A DNA stretch of 64,000 nucleotides from Clostridium yunnanense (GTDB lineage: Bacteria; Bacillota; Clostridia; Clostridiales; Clostridiaceae): NCBI RefSeq assembly GCF_016595795.1, contig NZ_JAENHN010000048.1, positions 186,001 to 250,000 on the forward strand. Direction: 5' to 3'. The position numbers and the translations under genes were made by a program. A model generated the notes under the pieces. It saw only the letters and a list, made by a program, of their open reading frames with translations, made no database searches and was not told the DNA's origin. Below, in pieces: positions 18,146-29,078 of the stretch (positions are counted from its first letter, which is position 1; each line of letters begins with the position of its first letter).

Positions 18146-18196
18146 CAAATACTTTTATACTAATGTAAATTATTTTTAATTTCTTATATTTTCTTA

Positions 18197-18367
<171 letters not shown>

Positions 18368-18456
18368 AAACTACTCTGAATAGTATTTTCGCTAGCAAAA
18401 TTTGATTGCTATTAATTTGATTTGTTAACACAAAATATTAAAAACACTTAAGAATA

Positions 18457-18675
18457 TTATTTCGCTCTCCAAGTTATTCTACCTCTAGTTAAATCATATG
18501 GAGAAAGTTCAATAGTAACTTTATCTCCTGGTAGAATTCTTATAAAGTTCATTCTAAGCTTTCCTGAGATATGTGCTAATATCTTATGTCCGCTTTCTAA
18601 CTCAACCTGAAACATAGCATTTGGTAGTGCTTCTAGCACCACGCCCTGCATTTCTATTACATCATCTTTTGACAT
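18457..18675 (-). CDS. infA: Translation initiation factor IF-1
   Basis: Binds the A site during initiation and helps IF-2 and IF-3. From the ATG at 18675 the product is the canonical 72 residues beginning [20 protein letters not shown], an S1/OB fold with [19 protein letters not shown] and the end [15 protein letters not shown] lies 12 nt upstream, somewhat far. It starts 7 nt after the KOW-protein stop. Confidence 0.97.
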   Translation of the reverse strand: MSKDDVIEMQGVVLEALPNAMFQVELESGHKILAHISGKLRMNFIRILPGDKVTIELSPYDLTRGRITWRAK

Positions 18676-18682
18676 AAGGTAA

Positions 18683-18964
18683 TCAGACCTCCTTGACAAT
18701 GCCATTAAGTTTTAAAAATCTTTTTAATTTAAGATCTGTAGTATTATCTTTTGATAATATACATTCCTTAACATGTTCATCCACTTTATTAGTTAAAACT
18801 AAGTGTTTTAGTTTCTTTTTCTTTGGCATTTCTAATGTTTTTGTATTTCCATTAGCAAGCAAAACATATTCCTCATTTAATTGATTAACAATTACATATG
18901 GTTTATCTTCATCTCTTCCTGCTTTTGAAAATACCATCTTGCCAATTAAAGTGTCTTTTTGCAA
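18683..18964 (-). CDS. KOW-domain RNA-binding protein (L14e-like)
   Basis: A small basic protein of the KOW/L14e-like group found between map and infA in Clostridia. The N-terminus reads [22 protein letters not shown], a KOW motif, followed by a lysine-rich [12 protein letters not shown] segment. I prefer TTG at 18964, which has GAGGTG at 6 nt and gives about 93 residues; the upstream ATG at 18994 has no binding site. Its location suggests a ribosome- or rRNA-linked role, but this is inference. Confidence 0.82.
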   Translation of the reverse strand: MQKDTLIGKMVFSKAGRDEDKPYVIVNQLNEEYVLLANGNTKTLEMPKKKKLKHLVLTNKVDEHVKECILSKDNTTDLKLKRFLKLNGIVKEV

Positions 18965-19051
18965 AGTTTTCACCTCGATGATTACCTTAGCCATAAATCA
19001 ACATAGCCAATAAAATGGCAAGATGTGAATTTATAACTAAGCAACACGTAT

Positions 19052-19801
19052 TTATTTTATCAGTGTCAATATTTCAGGGCCATTTGGTAGTATAGCTACA
19101 GTGTTCTCATAGTGCGCTGATAAGCTACCATCAACTGTTACTACAGTCCAATCATCAGATAATGTTTTAACATGATAATCCCCTATATTAACCATAGGTT
19201 CAATTGCTAAAACCATACCTTCAGTAAGTTTAGGACCTCTACCTGGACGCCCGAAATTAGGAACTTCAGGATCCTCATGCACATCCTTACCAATGCCGTG
19301 TCCTACATAATCACGTACTACAGAAAATCCATTTGATTCAACATATTGCTGAATATCATAAGATATATCTGTCAATCTATTTCCTACATGAGCTTTTTCT
19401 ATTCCTTTAAAGAAACTTTCTTTAGTAACATCTATTAATTTTCTTGCTTGATCAGAAATTTCACCTACAGCAAAGGTTCTAGCAGCATCGCTATGATATC
19501 CATTTAAAAAGACACCACCATCAACGCTTATTATATCCCCTTCTTTTAATCTGTACTTTCCTGGAAATCCATGAACTACAACTTCATTAACCGATATACA
19601 AAGTGAACTAGGAAATCCATATAAGCCTTTAAAAGATGGTTTTGCTCCATGCTTAGTTATAAATTCTTCTGCAATTTTATCTAGTTCAGCTGTAGTTATT
19701 CCTGGTTTTATCTTTTCTTCTAGAAGTAATAATACTTCCCCAAGAAGTCTTCCTGCTTTTCTCATTAGGTCGATTTCATTATCATTTTTTAATATAATCA
19801 T
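19052..19801 (-). CDS. map: Methionine aminopeptidase, type I
   Basis: Removes the initiator methionine from nascent proteins. The 249 residues carry the five metal ligands Asp94, Asp105, His168, Glu201 and Glu232, within VDGGVFLNGYHSDAAR, YVGHGIG, AIEPMV and HYENTVAI. It lacks the zinc-finger and SH3-binding extensions of eukaryotic forms. Its start touches the adk stop (1-nt overlap), so they are coupled. Confidence 0.97.
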   Translation of the reverse strand: MIILKNDNEIDLMRKAGRLLGEVLLLLEEKIKPGITTAELDKIAEEFITKHGAKPSFKGLYGFPSSLCISVNEVVVHGFPGKYRLKEGDIISVDGGVFLNGYHSDAARTFAVGEISDQARKLIDVTKESFFKGIEKAHVGNRLTDISYDIQQYVESNGFSVVRDYVGHGIGKDVHEDPEVPNFGRPGRGPKLTEGMVLAIEPMVNIGDYHVKTLSDDWTVVTVDGSLSAHYENTVAILPNGPEILTLIK

Positions 19802-20451
19802 TACTTATCGCTCCCTAATATGCGACAGATACTTTCAAAGACCTCATTGATTGCTTTAGTACCATCAACAACTGACAGCATATCTCTATTGCTATAAAAA
19901 TCAATCAGTGGCTGTGTTTGTCTTTCATAGACATCTAGTCTTTCCCTAACGGTCTCTTCTGCATCGTCTTTTCTTTGAATGATATCACTTCCGCAAACAT
20001 CACACCTGCCAGCTACTATTGGTGGGTTGAATCTTATATGGTAGCTAGCTCCACACGATGGACAAACTCTCCTACCAGTCATTCTTTCTAAAATAAATCC
20101 CTTTGGAACATCAATACATAAAGATGTATCCAAATTTTCTTCTCTATCCTGTAAAAATAACTGTAATGCCTCTGCTTGATGAACTGTCCTAGGAAAACCA
20201 TCTAATAGATATCCGTTTTTGCAGTCTTCTTGCTGAAGCCTATCTTTAACCATATTGATAGTAACATCGTCTGGCACGAGTTGACCATCATCAATATATT
20301 TTTTAGCTTCTACACCTAACGGTGTATTTTCAGAAATATTCTTTCTAAATATGTCACCTGTAGATATATGTGGAATGGAGTATCTATTACTTATTGATTT
20401 TGCCTGTGTTCCCTTTCCTGCACCAGGAGGACCTAATAATACTATTTTCAC
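19801..20451 (-). CDS. adk: Adenylate kinase, zinc LID form
   Basis: Catalyses AMP + ATP to 2 ADP. From the GTG at 20451 (GGAG 9 nt upstream) it is 216 residues, the usual long form, beginning [16 protein letters not shown] with the P-loop at 7-15. The LID holds Cys130, Cys133, Cys150 and Cys153, a structural zinc site typical of Gram-positives. [11 protein letters not shown] is conserved. It lies between secY and map. Confidence 0.97.
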   Translation of the reverse strand: MKIVLLGPPGAGKGTQAKSISNRYSIPHISTGDIFRKNISENTPLGVEAKKYIDDGQLVPDDVTINMVKDRLQQEDCKNGYLLDGFPRTVHQAEALQLFLQDREENLDTSLCIDVPKGFILERMTGRRVCPSCGASYHIRFNPPIVAGRCDVCGSDIIQRKDDAEETVRERLDVYERQTQPLIDFYSNRDMLSVVDGTKAINEVFESICRILGSDK

Positions 20452-20474
20452 GGGCATCATCTCCATTGTTTAAT

Positions 20475-21752
20475 CTATTTAAGGAATCCTTGATAATGTC
20501 TCATAACAAGTTGAGACTGCAATTGTCTCATAACTTCAAGTGAAACACTAACTAATATTAGGAGAGATGTTCCCCCAAATGAAAGACCCTTAAAAGCTGT
20601 ATAATTTTCTACTAATAGTGGTGATACTGCTATAATTGCAGCAAAAATACCACCTAATAATGAGATTCTATCTAAAAGTCTTGTTAAATAATCTGCTGTT
20701 GGTTGCCCAGGTCTTATTCCAGGAATAAACCCTGCTGATTTATGCATATTCTCAGACATTTCATCTGGTTTAAATGTAACCTGAGTATAGAACCAAGTAA
20801 AGAATATAGTTAATACAGCGTAAATTACTAAGTATAACCACTTATCTTTATTGAAAGGGCTCCAATCTCCAGCTATAATCCACTTAGCCCATTCCTTTGT
20901 TGGGAAAAACTGAGCAATTACAGTTGGGAATTGCATTACTGACATAGCAAAAATTATTGCTATAACTGTTGATCCTATTAAGCTTAAAGGAATATGAGTT
21001 GATTGTCCTTTATAAACTTTACCACCAACTGCTTTTCCAGCATATTGTACAGTTATCCTTCTCTCAGAAAGAGATAAGAATATAACTGCTGCTAATAAAG
21101 CAAGTGCTGCTACTGCTAACAAAAATACTTCAACTATATTTGTTTCACCTTTACTTTGAGTGCCTATTAAAGCACTTAAAGTCTCAGGGAATCTAGAAAT
21201 AATATTTACAAATATTAAAAGCGAAATACCATTTCCTATACCTTTAACTGTTATTTGATCTCCTAACCACATACAGAAGGTTGAACCAACTACCAATGTC
21301 AACATTATCAAGAATGTATTAAAAGGTGTATCAGTCTTTAATGCTCCTAAATTGTGAATAAGAACATAAGTACCATATGCTGTTATGAAACCAAAAACAA
21401 TTGATGCATATCTAGTAATCTTTTGTATCTTCTTTCTTCCCTCTTCTCCTTCTTTCGAAAGTTGCTCAAGCTGAGGAATAGAAATATTCAACAATGACAT
21501 TATGATTGATGCATTAATATAAGGAACAACTCCTAATGCAAATATACTAAATCTTTTAAAAGCACCACCAGAAATTAAATCATAGAATCCAAATAAACTT
21601 CCGGACTTAGTAAGGTTATCAAGACTAGTTGTATCAATTCCAGGAACAGGAATATGATTTCCTATCCTGAAAATTGCAACTAATACAAAAGTCCATATCA
21701 ATCTTTTTCTTAACTCCGGAACCTTCCAGGCATTACGTAGGGTTGATAGCAT
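20475..21752 (-). CDS. secY: Preprotein translocase subunit SecY
   Basis: Ten-helix channel of the Sec translocon. The 425 residues include the amphipathic start (RNAWKVPELRKRLIWT), the plug region after TM2a, the GQITVKGIGNGISLLIF-type loop (GDQITVKGIGNGISLL) and the C-terminal cytoplasmic loop with RPGQPTADYLTRLLDR. The start lies 2 nt after rplO within the spc operon. Confidence 0.97.
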   Translation of the reverse strand: MLSTLRNAWKVPELRKRLIWTFVLVAIFRIGNHIPVPGIDTTSLDNLTKSGSLFGFYDLISGGAFKRFSIFALGVVPYINASIIMSLLNISIPQLEQLSKEGEEGRKKIQKITRYASIVFGFITAYGTYVLIHNLGALKTDTPFNTFLIMLTLVVGSTFCMWLGDQITVKGIGNGISLLIFVNIISRFPETLSALIGTQSKGETNIVEVFLLAVAALALLAAVIFLSLSERRITVQYAGKAVGGKVYKGQSTHIPLSLIGSTVIAIIFAMSVMQFPTVIAQFFPTKEWAKWIIAGDWSPFNKDKWLYLVIYAVLTIFFTWFYTQVTFKPDEMSENMHKSAGFIPGIRPGQPTADYLTRLLDRISLLGGIFAAIIAVSPLLVENYTAFKGLSFGGTSLLILVSVSLEVMRQLQSQLVMRHYQGFLK

Positions 21753-21754
21753 TA

Positions 21755-22195
21755 TTAGATCACCTCAACTTTTCCTCCAGCAGCAACTATTTTATCAGCC
21801 GCTGATTTTGAGAACTTGCAACCTTTTACTGTTAAACTCTTCTCAACATTTCCGTTTCCTAATATCTTAACTCCGTCAAGCACCTTACTTACTACTCTTC
21901 TTTCAAGTAATAAATCTGGAGTAACTTCTGTTCCATTTTCAAATATGTTTAATCTTTCAACATTGATTGTAACATATTCTTTTGCAAATATGTTTGTAAA
22001 TCCTCTTTTAGGCAGTCTTCTGTAAAGTGGCATTTGGCCCCCTTCAAATCCTGGTCTAACACCACCACCAGATCTTGAATTTTGACCCTTTTCACCTTTA
22101 CCAGCGTTTCTTCCTAATCCTGAACCAGTACCTCTACCTACTCTCTTTGGAGCTTTTTTGCTTCCAGCAGCTGGTTTTAACTCATGAAGTTTCAT
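21755..22195 (-). CDS. rplO: 50S ribosomal protein L15 (uL15)
   Basis: Late-assembling large-subunit protein. The 146 residues begin [14 protein letters not shown] and contain the Gly-rich [19 protein letters not shown] motif and [25 protein letters not shown] precedes the ATG. It lies between rpmD and secY. Confidence 0.98.
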   Translation of the reverse strand: MKLHELKPAAGSKKAPKRVGRGTGSGLGRNAGKGEKGQNSRSGGGVRPGFEGGQMPLYRRLPKRGFTNIFAKEYVTINVERLNIFENGTEVTPDLLLERRVVSKVLDGVKILGNGNVEKSLTVKGCKFSKSAADKIVAAGGKVEVI

Positions 22196-22215
22196 TTAAG
22201 TACACCTCCTTGTTA

Positions 22216-22395
22216 TTAAACTTCTTCTACCTTTAACAAGTAGTCAACTTTGTTTATCATACCTCTGATTTGAGCAGTTTCATCATGTTCTACTGTTTTA
22301 CCGATTTTTCTTAGTCCAAGGGCATTTGCAGTAGCGATATGGTCCTTTTTTCTACCTATTAAGCTTTTAACTAATGTTACTTTTAGTTTAGCCAT
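22216..22395 (-). CDS. rpmD: 50S ribosomal protein L30 (uL30)
   Basis: A 59-residue ferredoxin-like-fold protein beginning [19 protein letters not shown] and containing [16 protein letters not shown], diagnostic for bacterial L30. It has AGGAGG upstream and sits between rpsE and rplO, where L30 is always found. Confidence 0.96.
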   Translation of the reverse strand: MAKLKVTLVKSLIGRKKDHIATANALGLRKIGKTVEHDETAQIRGMINKVDYLLKVEEV

Positions 22396-22408
22396 CGCCT
22401 AATCCCTC

Positions 22409-22906
22409 CTAACCTAAAATCTCTTCAACGGATTTTCCTCTTAATTTAGCTATATCCTCAGCTGTTCTTAAGCTAGCTAATCCGTTGATTGTTGCGTTAA
22501 CCATGTTTCTTGGGTTGTTAGAACCTAATGACTTAGCTCTAACATCCTTTAATCCTGCTAATTCTAGTACTGATCTTGCAGGGCCTCCTGCTATAACTCC
22601 AGTACCTTCTGTAGCTGGCATTATAAGAACCTTACCAGTTCCGAACTTACCATATATTTCGTGAGGTACTGTTGTTCCAACAATAGCAACCTCTACTAAG
22701 TTCTTCTTAGCATCTTCAATTCCTTTTCTAATTGCTTCAGGTATTTCAATTGACTTACCCATTCCAACGCCTACGTGTCCGTTGCCATCTCCTACAACTA
22801 CTAAAGCGCTGAATCTGAAGTTTCTACCACCCTTAACAACCTTAGTAACTCTGTTTATGAAAACAACCTTTTCTTTAAGGTCTAGTGTGCTAGGATCGAT
22901 TCTCAT
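22409..22906 (-). CDS. rpsE: 30S ribosomal protein S5 (uS5)
   Basis: Decoding-fidelity protein near the mRNA entry. The 165 residues show the dsRNA-binding-like N-terminal domain ([19 protein letters not shown]) and the C-terminal [23 protein letters not shown] precedes ATG. The KGGRNF loop is where spectinomycin-resistance changes occur; nothing unusual is seen. Confidence 0.98.
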   Translation of the reverse strand: MRIDPSTLDLKEKVVFINRVTKVVKGGRNFRFSALVVVGDGNGHVGVGMGKSIEIPEAIRKGIEDAKKNLVEVAIVGTTVPHEIYGKFGTGKVLIMPATEGTGVIAGGPARSVLELAGLKDVRAKSLGSNNPRNMVNATINGLASLRTAEDIAKLRGKSVEEILG

Positions 22907-22921
22907 GTATTTCCCTCCTTA

Positions 22922-23284
22922 TTAGAATTTTAGTCCTGCTTCTCTTGCACCATTAGCTAATTCTTGAACTCTGCCGTGATATACATATCCGCCTCTGTCA
23001 AAAACTACTTCTGTTATGCCTTTTTCAGCAGCTCTCTTAGCAACTAATTCGCCAACAAACTTTGCAGCTTCTTTGTTGCTTCCAGCCTTAGCTGTAAACT
23101 CTTTATCTAGAGTTGAAGCAGATGCTAAAGTAACAGCATTAACATCATCTATGATTTGAGCATATATATTCTTTTCGCTTCTATAAACTGAAAGTCTTGG
23201 TCTAGCTGAAGTACCGAAAACTTTCTTACGTACTCTAAGGTGACGTCTTTCTCTTGACGCTTTTCTGTCTACCTTCTTGAACAT
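22922..23284 (-). CDS. rplR: 50S ribosomal protein L18 (uL18)
   Basis: Binds 5S rRNA with L5. From ATG at 23284 (AGGAG 8 nt upstream) it is 120 residues beginning [19 protein letters not shown], with [19 protein letters not shown] and the C-terminal [24 protein letters not shown] three codons upstream falls in the binding site and is unlikely. Confidence 0.98.
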   Translation of the reverse strand: MFKKVDRKASRERRHLRVRKKVFGTSARPRLSVYRSEKNIYAQIIDDVNAVTLASASTLDKEFTAKAGSNKEAAKFVGELVAKRAAEKGITEVVFDRGGYVYHGRVQELANGAREAGLKF

Positions 23285-23302
23285 AAGGTTCACTCCTTTC
23301 TA

Positions 23303-23845
23303 TTACTTCTTACCAGTCTTACCTTCCTTACGTCTGATAACTTCATCTGAGTATTTAATACCTTTACCTTTGTAAGGTTCTGGTTCTCTCCATGATCTTA
23401 TATCAGCAGCAACTGCACCAACTTTTTCTTTATCAATACCTTGAACGAAAACTTTCGTAGTTCCTTCTAAAGCAAAAGTTACTCCATCAACTGGTTCTAC
23501 TTCTACTGGGTGTGAGTATCCAAGATTCATTACAAGCTTCTTACCTTGTAATTGTGCTCTGTAACCTACACCTACTAATTCCAATGTTTTTTGGAATCCA
23601 TTAGTTACACCTGTAACCATATTATTTAATAAAGCTCTTGTTAAACCATGTAGAGCTCTGTGTTCTTTAACATCACTTGGTCTTGTAACAACCACTTGGT
23701 TGTCTTCAACTGCTATTGTTATGTCCTTGTGCATAGCTTTAACTAGCTCTCCCTTTGGACCCTTTACTGTAACAACGTTGTCTGGTGTTACAGTAACAGT
23801 TACGCCAGCAGGGATAGCTATCGGCAATCTACCAACTCTTGACAT
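23303..23845 (-). CDS. rplF: 50S ribosomal protein L6 (uL6)
   Basis: Two-domain protein at the base of the L7/L12 stalk. The 180 residues begin [17 protein letters not shown] and contain [18 protein letters not shown] and the C-terminal [27 protein letters not shown] precedes ATG. It lies between rpsH and rplR in the spc operon. Confidence 0.98.
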   Translation of the reverse strand: MSRVGRLPIAIPAGVTVTVTPDNVVTVKGPKGELVKAMHKDITIAVEDNQVVVTRPSDVKEHRALHGLTRALLNNMVTGVTNGFQKTLELVGVGYRAQLQGKKLVMNLGYSHPVEVEPVDGVTFALEGTTKVFVQGIDKEKVGAVAADIRSWREPEPYKGKGIKYSDEVIRRKEGKTGKK

Positions 23846-23917
23846 AATTGCACCTCCTGTATTTTGGCATAAACGATCTAATATATTTATACTTAACCTA
23901 TCTATATGGGATAGTAA

Positions 23918-24316
23918 TTACCATACGTAGCAAATAACTTCTCCGCCTAGGCCTTCTTTTCTAGCTTCTCTATCAACAATTATACCTTTTGAAGTAGATA
24001 TTACTGCAACTCCTAATCCATTAAGAACCTTAGGAATATCATCCTTCTTACAGTATACTCTTAAACCTGGTTTAGAGATTCTCTTTAATCCAGTTATAAC
24101 TCTTTCTTTGTTAGAACCGTATTTTAAAGCGATTCTTAACATTGGTACAACACCATCATTGTACTCTTCAACATTCTTAATGTAACCTTCTTGTAATAAT
24201 AAATTTACTACAGCCTTCTTTATGTTAGAAGAAGGTACCTCTACTACTTCATGTCTCACAGCATTTGCGTTTCTTATACGTGTTAGCAAATCTGCTATAG
24301 GATCTGTCATAACCAT
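23918..24316 (-). CDS. rpsH: 30S ribosomal protein S8 (uS8)
   Basis: Binds helix 21 of 16S rRNA; in enterobacteria it represses the spc operon. The 132 residues begin [18 protein letters not shown] and end in the [20 protein letters not shown] signature. AGGAGG precedes ATG. It follows rpsN by 33 nt. Confidence 0.98.
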   Translation of the reverse strand: MVMTDPIADLLTRIRNANAVRHEVVEVPSSNIKKAVVNLLLQEGYIKNVEEYNDGVVPMLRIALKYGSNKERVITGLKRISKPGLRVYCKKDDIPKVLNGLGVAVISTSKGIIVDREARKEGLGGEVICYVW

Positions 24317-24349
24317 TATATTGTGCCTCCTTTCATTACATCAATGATT

Positions 24350-24535
24350 TTACCAGCTTGCCTTCTTGCATCCAGGGATTTCTCCTTTGTAAGCAAGTTC
24401 TCTAAAACAGATACGGCAAATTCCGAATTTTTTAAGTACAGAATGTGGTCTGCCACATAATCTACATCTAGTGTAAGCCCTAGTTTGGAACTTAGGCTCT
24501 TTTTTCCATTTTTCAATCATTGCTTTACGTGCCAT
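24350..24535 (-). CDS. rpsN: 30S ribosomal protein S14 type Z (uS14)
   Basis: A 61-residue zinc-binding form with Cys24, Cys27, Cys40 and Cys43 ([13 protein letters not shown] and [13 protein letters not shown]). It is the housekeeping S14 of many Gram-positives; non-zinc paralogs are usually induced by zinc starvation elsewhere. It lies between rplE and rpsH. Confidence 0.98.
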   Translation of the reverse strand: MARKAMIEKWKKEPKFQTRAYTRCRLCGRPHSVLKKFGICRICFRELAYKGEIPGCKKASW

Positions 24536-24549
24536 CGTAACCCTCCTTA

Positions 24550-25089
24550 TTATTGAGCGAATGGCATTCCCAAGAATCTTAACAATTCTCTTGCTTCTTC
24601 GTCAGTATTTGCAGTTGTAACGAAGATAATATCCATTCCTCTAACTTTATCAACTTTATCGTACTCGATTTCTGGGAATATTAATTGTTCCTTGATTCCT
24701 AGTGAGTAATTTCCTCTACCATCAAAGGATTTGCTTGAAACTCCTCTGAAATCTCTAACTCTTGGAAGTGCTATTGACACTAATTTATCAGCAAATTCAT
24801 ACATCTTTGCCTTTCTTAATGTAACCTTGCATCCTAATGGCATATTTTGTCTGATCTTAAAGTTAGCAACTGACTTCTTAGCTCTTGTTATAATAGGTTT
24901 TTGACCTACTATTATTGTTAAGTCACTAACAGCTGATTCTAGGGCCTTAGGATTATCTTTAGCCTCTCCTACTCCCATGTTAACTATTATTTTTTCAAGC
25001 TTTGGAACTTGCATTACATTCTTATAACCGAACTTTTCCATCATTGCTTGAACTACTTCTTTTTCATATTTTTCTTGAAGTCTTGGCAT
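24550..25089 (-). CDS. rplE: 50S ribosomal protein L5 (uL5)
   Basis: 5S rRNA-binding protein that also contacts P-site tRNA and S13. The 179 residues begin [20 protein letters not shown] and contain [34 protein letters not shown] and [23 protein letters not shown] lies upstream. Confidence 0.98.
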   Translation of the reverse strand: MPRLQEKYEKEVVQAMMEKFGYKNVMQVPKLEKIIVNMGVGEAKDNPKALESAVSDLTIIVGQKPIITRAKKSVANFKIRQNMPLGCKVTLRKAKMYEFADKLVSIALPRVRDFRGVSSKSFDGRGNYSLGIKEQLIFPEIEYDKVDKVRGMDIIFVTTANTDEEARELLRFLGMPFAQ

Positions 25090-25114
25090 AATTTTTTGTA
25101 CCTCCTTTCAGATT

Positions 25115-25429
25115 CTAGAATGTTTCTCCACACTTCTTACATACTCTTACTTTAGTTCCGTCTTCTAAAACCTTATGGCTTATTCTAGTTGCGCTTTTAC
25201 ATTTATCGCAATATAGCATAACCTTTGAACTATATATTGGTGATTCAACTTTTATTATTCCACCTTGCATGTTTGTTCTGCTTGGTTTTTCATGTTTGCT
25301 CACTATGTTAACACCTTTAACAAGAACCTTTCCTGTCTTTGGTGACACTTGTAAAACTTCACCGATCTTACCTGAATCTTTACCTGATATTACAACTACA
25401 GTGTCGCTTTTTCTAACATGTACCTTCAT
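25115..25429 (-). CDS. rplX: 50S ribosomal protein L24 (uL24) with C-terminal zinc motif
   Basis: Assembly-initiating protein with a KOW fold ([18 protein letters not shown]). I start it at ATG 25429, 8 nt after AGGAGG, giving 104 residues. The C-terminal part has Cys74, Cys77, Cys97 and Cys100 in a four-cysteine arrangement that would bind zinc, as in several Clostridia. It lies between rplN and rplE. Confidence 0.97.
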   Translation of the reverse strand: MKVHVRKSDTVVVISGKDSGKIGEVLQVSPKTGKVLVKGVNIVSKHEKPSRTNMQGGIIKVESPIYSSKVMLYCDKCKSATRISHKVLEDGTKVRVCKKCGETF

Positions 25430-25449
25430 CTTAGCCACCTCCTAATCTA

Positions 25450-25818
25450 TTATAGAACTTCAGGTGCTAATGATAAAATTTTGTTAAATTCCTTATCTCT
25501 TAGCTCCCTAGCAACTGGTCCGAAGATACGAGTTCCTCTTGGTTGCTTATCTTCCTTTATAATAACTGCAGCGTTTTCATCAAATTTGATGTATGAACCA
25601 TCTGCTCTTCTTAGTCCTCTTACTGATCTAACGATAACTGCTTTTACAACATCACCTTTTTTAACAACTCCGCCTGGTGTTGCACTTTTAACACTAGCAA
25701 CGATGATATCTCCGATGTTACCATACTTTCTTTTTGAACCGCCTAAAACTCTGATACACATTATTTCCTTTGCTCCAGAATTATCTGCAATTTTAAGTAA
25801 GGTTTGTTGTTGTATCAT
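25450..25818 (-). CDS. rplN: 50S ribosomal protein L14 (uL14)
   Basis: Subunit-interface protein of 122 residues beginning [18 protein letters not shown], with [19 protein letters not shown] and the C-terminal [26 protein letters not shown] precedes ATG. It lies between rpsQ and rplX. Confidence 0.98.
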   Translation of the reverse strand: MIQQQTLLKIADNSGAKEIMCIRVLGGSKRKYGNIGDIIVASVKSATPGGVVKKGDVVKAVIVRSVRGLRRADGSYIKFDENAAVIIKEDKQPRGTRIFGPVARELRDKEFNKILSLAPEVL

Positions 25819-25850
25819 TGAATTACCCTCCTTTCGAAACTTAAGCCAAA

Positions 25851-26105
25851 TTACTTAGCTCTTTCAATTATTTCAACAAGTCTCCATCTTTTATCCTTAG
25901 ATAATGGTCTTGTTTCCATTATTTGTACTCTATCATTAACTTTTGCTTCATTATTTTCATCATGAGCTTTAAACTTAGTAGTTCTGTTTACTGTCTTTCC
26001 ATACAATGGATGTCTTACCTTAGTTTCAACTGCAACTACTATAGTCTTATCCATTTTATCTGAAACAACTCTTCCTATTCTCTTTTTTCTTAATCCTCTT
26101 TCCAC
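25851..26105 (-). CDS. rpsQ: 30S ribosomal protein S17 (uS17)
   Basis: An OB-fold primary 16S binder of 84 residues with [20 protein letters not shown] and [19 protein letters not shown]. It starts with GTG after AGGAGG, a non-ATG start not shared by its neighbours. It lies between rpmC and rplN. Confidence 0.97.
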   Translation of the reverse strand: MERGLRKKRIGRVVSDKMDKTIVVAVETKVRHPLYGKTVNRTTKFKAHDENNEAKVNDRVQIMETRPLSKDKRWRLVEIIERAK

Positions 26106-26125
26106 AGGACAAACCTCCTTTCAGA

Positions 26126-26338
26126 CTATTGTTGGAATGCCTTCAATTCTTCTTCTCTTATTATTGTTTTAATTTGAGCTATTGATTTCTTTACTTCTCT
26201 TATTCTAATTGGATTTTCCAATTGGCCAGTTGCTAATTGGAATCTTAAATTGAATAATTCAGCTTTAAGGTCGTTTAATTTAACCTTTAAATCTTGAGGA
26301 TTGCTTGATCTTAATTCTTTTAATTCTGTAGCTTTCAT
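26126..26338 (-). CDS. rpmC: 50S ribosomal protein L29 (uL29)
   Basis: A helical hairpin at the tunnel exit that helps dock trigger factor and SRP. The 70 residues begin [20 protein letters not shown] and contain [20 protein letters not shown]. The start overlaps the rplP stop (TAATG), so translation is coupled. Confidence 0.98.
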   Translation of the reverse strand: MKATELKELRSSNPQDLKVKLNDLKAELFNLRFQLATGQLENPIRIREVKKSIAQIKTIIREEELKAFQQ

Positions 26339-26772
26339 TATTCTTCACCACCCATTTCCTCAAAATCTCTTCTTGTAACGAACTTAGTCTTTACAGGAAG
26401 TTTGTGTGATGCAAGTCTCATAGCTTCTCTAGCTACTTCTTCTTGAACTCCTGATAATTCGAATAATACTCTACCTGGTTTAACAACTGCTACCCAGTAT
26501 TCAGGCGAACCTTTACCAGATCCCATTCTTGTTTCAGCAGGTTTTTCAGTTACTGGCTTATCAGGGAATATCTTTATCCAAAGCTTACCGCCTCTTCTAA
26601 TGTATCTGTTTATAGCTATTCTCGCTGACTCTATTTGATTGCTTGTTATCCATCCACAAGTTGTAGCTTGAATTCCGTAGTCTCCATACGCAAGGAAATT
26701 ACCTCTTGTAGCTTTACCTGTCATTCTACCACGTTGTACCTTACGATGCTTTACTCTTTTAGGCATTAACAT
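26338..26772 (-). CDS. rplP: 50S ribosomal protein L16 (uL16)
   Basis: Late-assembly protein by the A site. The 144 residues begin [20 protein letters not shown] and contain [19 protein letters not shown] and [26 protein letters not shown] precedes ATG; the next ATG, two codons later, is possible. It lies between rpsC and rpmC. Confidence 0.98.
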   Translation of the reverse strand: MLMPKRVKHRKVQRGRMTGKATRGNFLAYGDYGIQATTCGWITSNQIESARIAINRYIRRGGKLWIKIFPDKPVTEKPAETRMGSGKGSPEYWVAVVKPGRVLFELSGVQEEVAREAMRLASHKLPVKTKFVTRRDFEEMGGEE

Positions 26773-26793
26773 GATGTTATTCCTCCTTTCTTA

Positions 26794-27459
26794 CTATGCG
26801 TTTACTTGTTCTTTCTCTACTTTTTTAGTTGGAAGAACTTCTCCATTGTAAACCCAAACTTTTACTCCAATTTTACCGTAAGTTGTATCTGCTTCAGCAA
26901 ATCCATAATCTATATCTGCTCTTAATGTTTGTAGTGGAATTGTTCCTTCATGATAAAATTCAGCTCTTGCAATTTCAGCTCCGCCAAGTCTACCTGAGCA
27001 AGCAGTTTTAACACCCTTAACTCCAGTCTTCATAGCTCTTTGTATTGTTTGCTTCATAGCTCTTCTGAATGATATTCTCTTTTCTAATTGTGAAGCTATA
27101 TTTTCAGCCATTAATTGAGCATCAGCTTCAGCTCTTTTAACTTCCACTATGTTAATTAGAACGTTCTTTTCTTTTATGAACTTTTCTAACTTAACTTTTA
27201 GACTTTCAATACCAGATCCGCCTCTACCGATTATAACACCTGGTTTAGCAGTGAATATATTTAATTTTACTCTCTTTGCAGCTCTTTCTATTTCAATCTT
27301 AGAAATGCCTGCTGAGTATAATTCTTTCTTCACGAATGTTCTTATTTGATAATCTTCAACTAAATTGTCTGCGAAGTTCTTCTTATCAGCATACCATTTA
27401 GCATTCCAATCCTTAATAACGCCAACTCTTAATCCATGAGGATGCACTTTTTGACCCAT
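26794..27459 (-). CDS. rpsC: 30S ribosomal protein S3 (uS3)
   Basis: Forms the mRNA entry tunnel and helicase with S4 and S5. The 221 residues begin [20 protein letters not shown], carry the KH-domain GXXG loop in [16 protein letters not shown] and the C-terminal [25 protein letters not shown] precedes ATG. Confidence 0.98.
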   Translation of the reverse strand: MGQKVHPHGLRVGVIKDWNAKWYADKKNFADNLVEDYQIRTFVKKELYSAGISKIEIERAAKRVKLNIFTAKPGVIIGRGGSGIESLKVKLEKFIKEKNVLINIVEVKRAEADAQLMAENIASQLEKRISFRRAMKQTIQRAMKTGVKGVKTACSGRLGGAEIARAEFYHEGTIPLQTLRADIDYGFAEADTTYGKIGVKVWVYNGEVLPTKKVEKEQVNA

Positions 27460-27476
27460 CTGTTTCCCTCCTTCTA

Positions 27477-27812
27477 TTAAGCTCTTTCTTTAACAACTAG
27501 TGTTATGTGACTTGTTCTCTTGTTTATTCTGAACGCTCTACCTTGAGCATGAGGTCTGAATCTCTTTAATGTTGGTCCTTGACCTACATGTGCTTGTGCT
27601 ACAAATAATCTACTAACATCTAAACTATGATTGTTTTCAGCGTTAGCAACAGCTGACTTAAGTACTTTATTTATTACTTCAGCAGCATCCTTTGGAGTGT
27701 ATTGTAATATAGCAAAAGCTTCATTAACATTTTTTCCTCTTATTAAATCAAGAACAACTCCTACTTTTAAAGGAGACATTCTTACATACTTAGCTATAGC
27801 TTTAGCTTCCAT
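27477..27812 (-). CDS. rplV: 50S ribosomal protein L22 (uL22)
   Basis: Lines the peptide exit tunnel with a beta hairpin. The 111 residues contain [20 protein letters not shown] and the hairpin [20 protein letters not shown] without insertions or deletions that would suggest macrolide resistance. It lies between rpsS and rpsC. Confidence 0.98.
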   Translation of the reverse strand: MEAKAIAKYVRMSPLKVGVVLDLIRGKNVNEAFAILQYTPKDAAEVINKVLKSAVANAENNHSLDVSRLFVAQAHVGQGPTLKRFRPHAQGRAFRINKRTSHITLVVKERA

Positions 27813-27836
27813 TCTAAGTTCCTCCTTTCCAGGCTA

Positions 27837-28118
27837 TTACTTTCTCTTTGAAGTCTTTTCTGTATCAACATGACCTTTGAAAGTTCTTGTTAATGCAAAT
27901 TCACCTAATTTATGTCCAACCATATCTTCTGATACATAAACTGGAACGTGCTTTCTTCCGTCATGTACAGCAATTGTATGACCAATCATTTGTGGGAATA
28001 TAGTTGAGCTTCTTGACCAAGTCTTTACAACTTTCTTGTCACCAGCTTGATTCATTTCTTCTATTTTCTTCATAAGACCAGCATGCACGAAAGGTCCCTT
28101 TTTAGTTGATCTACTCAC
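27837..28118 (-). CDS. rpsS: 30S ribosomal protein S19 (uS19)
   Basis: Head protein paired with S13. The 93 residues begin [20 protein letters not shown] and contain [20 protein letters not shown] and [24 protein letters not shown] lies upstream. The order rplB-rpsS-rplV is standard. Confidence 0.98.
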   Translation of the reverse strand: MSRSTKKGPFVHAGLMKKIEEMNQAGDKKVVKTWSRSSTIFPQMIGHTIAVHDGRKHVPVYVSEDMVGHKLGEFALTRTFKGHVDTEKTSKRK

Positions 28119-28187
28119 TAGAATATCCTCCCTTCACTTTCCGAATAAGTTAGTAAGCTATGAAGAGAATTAAACACTCTCTTCATA

Positions 28188-29021
28188 CTACTTGTTGTTT
28201 CTTCTCTTAATGATGAATCTATCTGAGTATTTTTTATGCTTTCTTGTCTTGTATCCAAGAGCTGGTTTACCCCATGGTGTTAATGGAGATGGTCTACCTA
28301 CTGGTGACTTACCTTCACCACCACCGTGTGGATGGTCTACTGGGTTCATTACAGATCCTCTTACAGTTGGTCTCCAACCCATATGTCTCTTTCTACCAGC
28401 TTTACCTATCTTGATAATTTCATGTGTTAAGTTTGATACAGTACCTATAGTAGCTCTGCATTCAATTCTAACATATCTCATTTCACCTGAAGGTAATCTT
28501 AAAGTAGCATATCCGCCTTCTTTAGCCATTAACTGAGCTGCTGTTCCAGCTGCTCTAACCATTTGGCCACCCTTACCAGTTTGTAGTTCAACATTGTGAA
28601 CAAAAGTACCAACTGGAATGTTCTTTAAAGGAAGAGCGTTTCCTGGTTTTATATCTGATTCTGGTCCTGATACTATTACATCTCCAACTTTTAAACCAAC
28701 TGGAGCTAATATGTATCTCTTTTCACCATCAGCATATACAACAAGTGCTATATAAGCTGATCTGTTAGGATCATATTCTATAGTAGCAACCTTTGCTGTA
28801 ATTCCATCTTTGTTTCTCTTAAAATCGATAATTCTGTATTTTCTCTTAGCTCCACCACCGTGGTGTCTAACAGTTATTTTACCCTGTGCATTTCTACCAC
28901 CAGTATTACTTAATGATACAAGAAGTGATTTTTCTGGTATATCAGTAGTAATTTCTTCGAAAGTAGACATAGTCATATTTCTTCTTGATGGTGTGGTAGG
29001 GTTAAACTTCTTAACTGCCAT
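28188..29021 (-). CDS. rplB: 50S ribosomal protein L2 (uL2)
   Basis: Highly conserved protein needed for subunit joining and peptidyl transfer. The 277 residues begin [20 protein letters not shown] and carry the essential histidine in [14 protein letters not shown] near residue 230, followed by a basic C-terminal extension. GGAGGG precedes ATG. Confidence 0.98.
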   Translation of the reverse strand: MAVKKFNPTTPSRRNMTMSTFEEITTDIPEKSLLVSLSNTGGRNAQGKITVRHHGGGAKRKYRIIDFKRNKDGITAKVATIEYDPNRSAYIALVVYADGEKRYILAPVGLKVGDVIVSGPESDIKPGNALPLKNIPVGTFVHNVELQTGKGGQMVRAAGTAAQLMAKEGGYATLRLPSGEMRYVRIECRATIGTVSNLTHEIIKIGKAGRKRHMGWRPTVRGSVMNPVDHPHGGGEGKSPVGRPSPLTPWGKPALGYKTRKHKKYSDRFIIKRRNNK

Positions 29022-29078
29022 TTAAATTCCCTCCTTCTTACGCTTATCTGGCCTTACGACCAATAACTGCTTTTATTG

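Noticed and set aside
24316-24516. 66-codon minus-strand frame overlapping rpsN
   Set aside because: It is a shifted frame inside rpsN; the rpsN frame has the zinc cysteines and exact family length.
25418-25858. 146-codon plus-strand frame opposite rplN
   Set aside because: Antisense to a certain ribosomal gene; many such frames appear opposite biased-codon genes.
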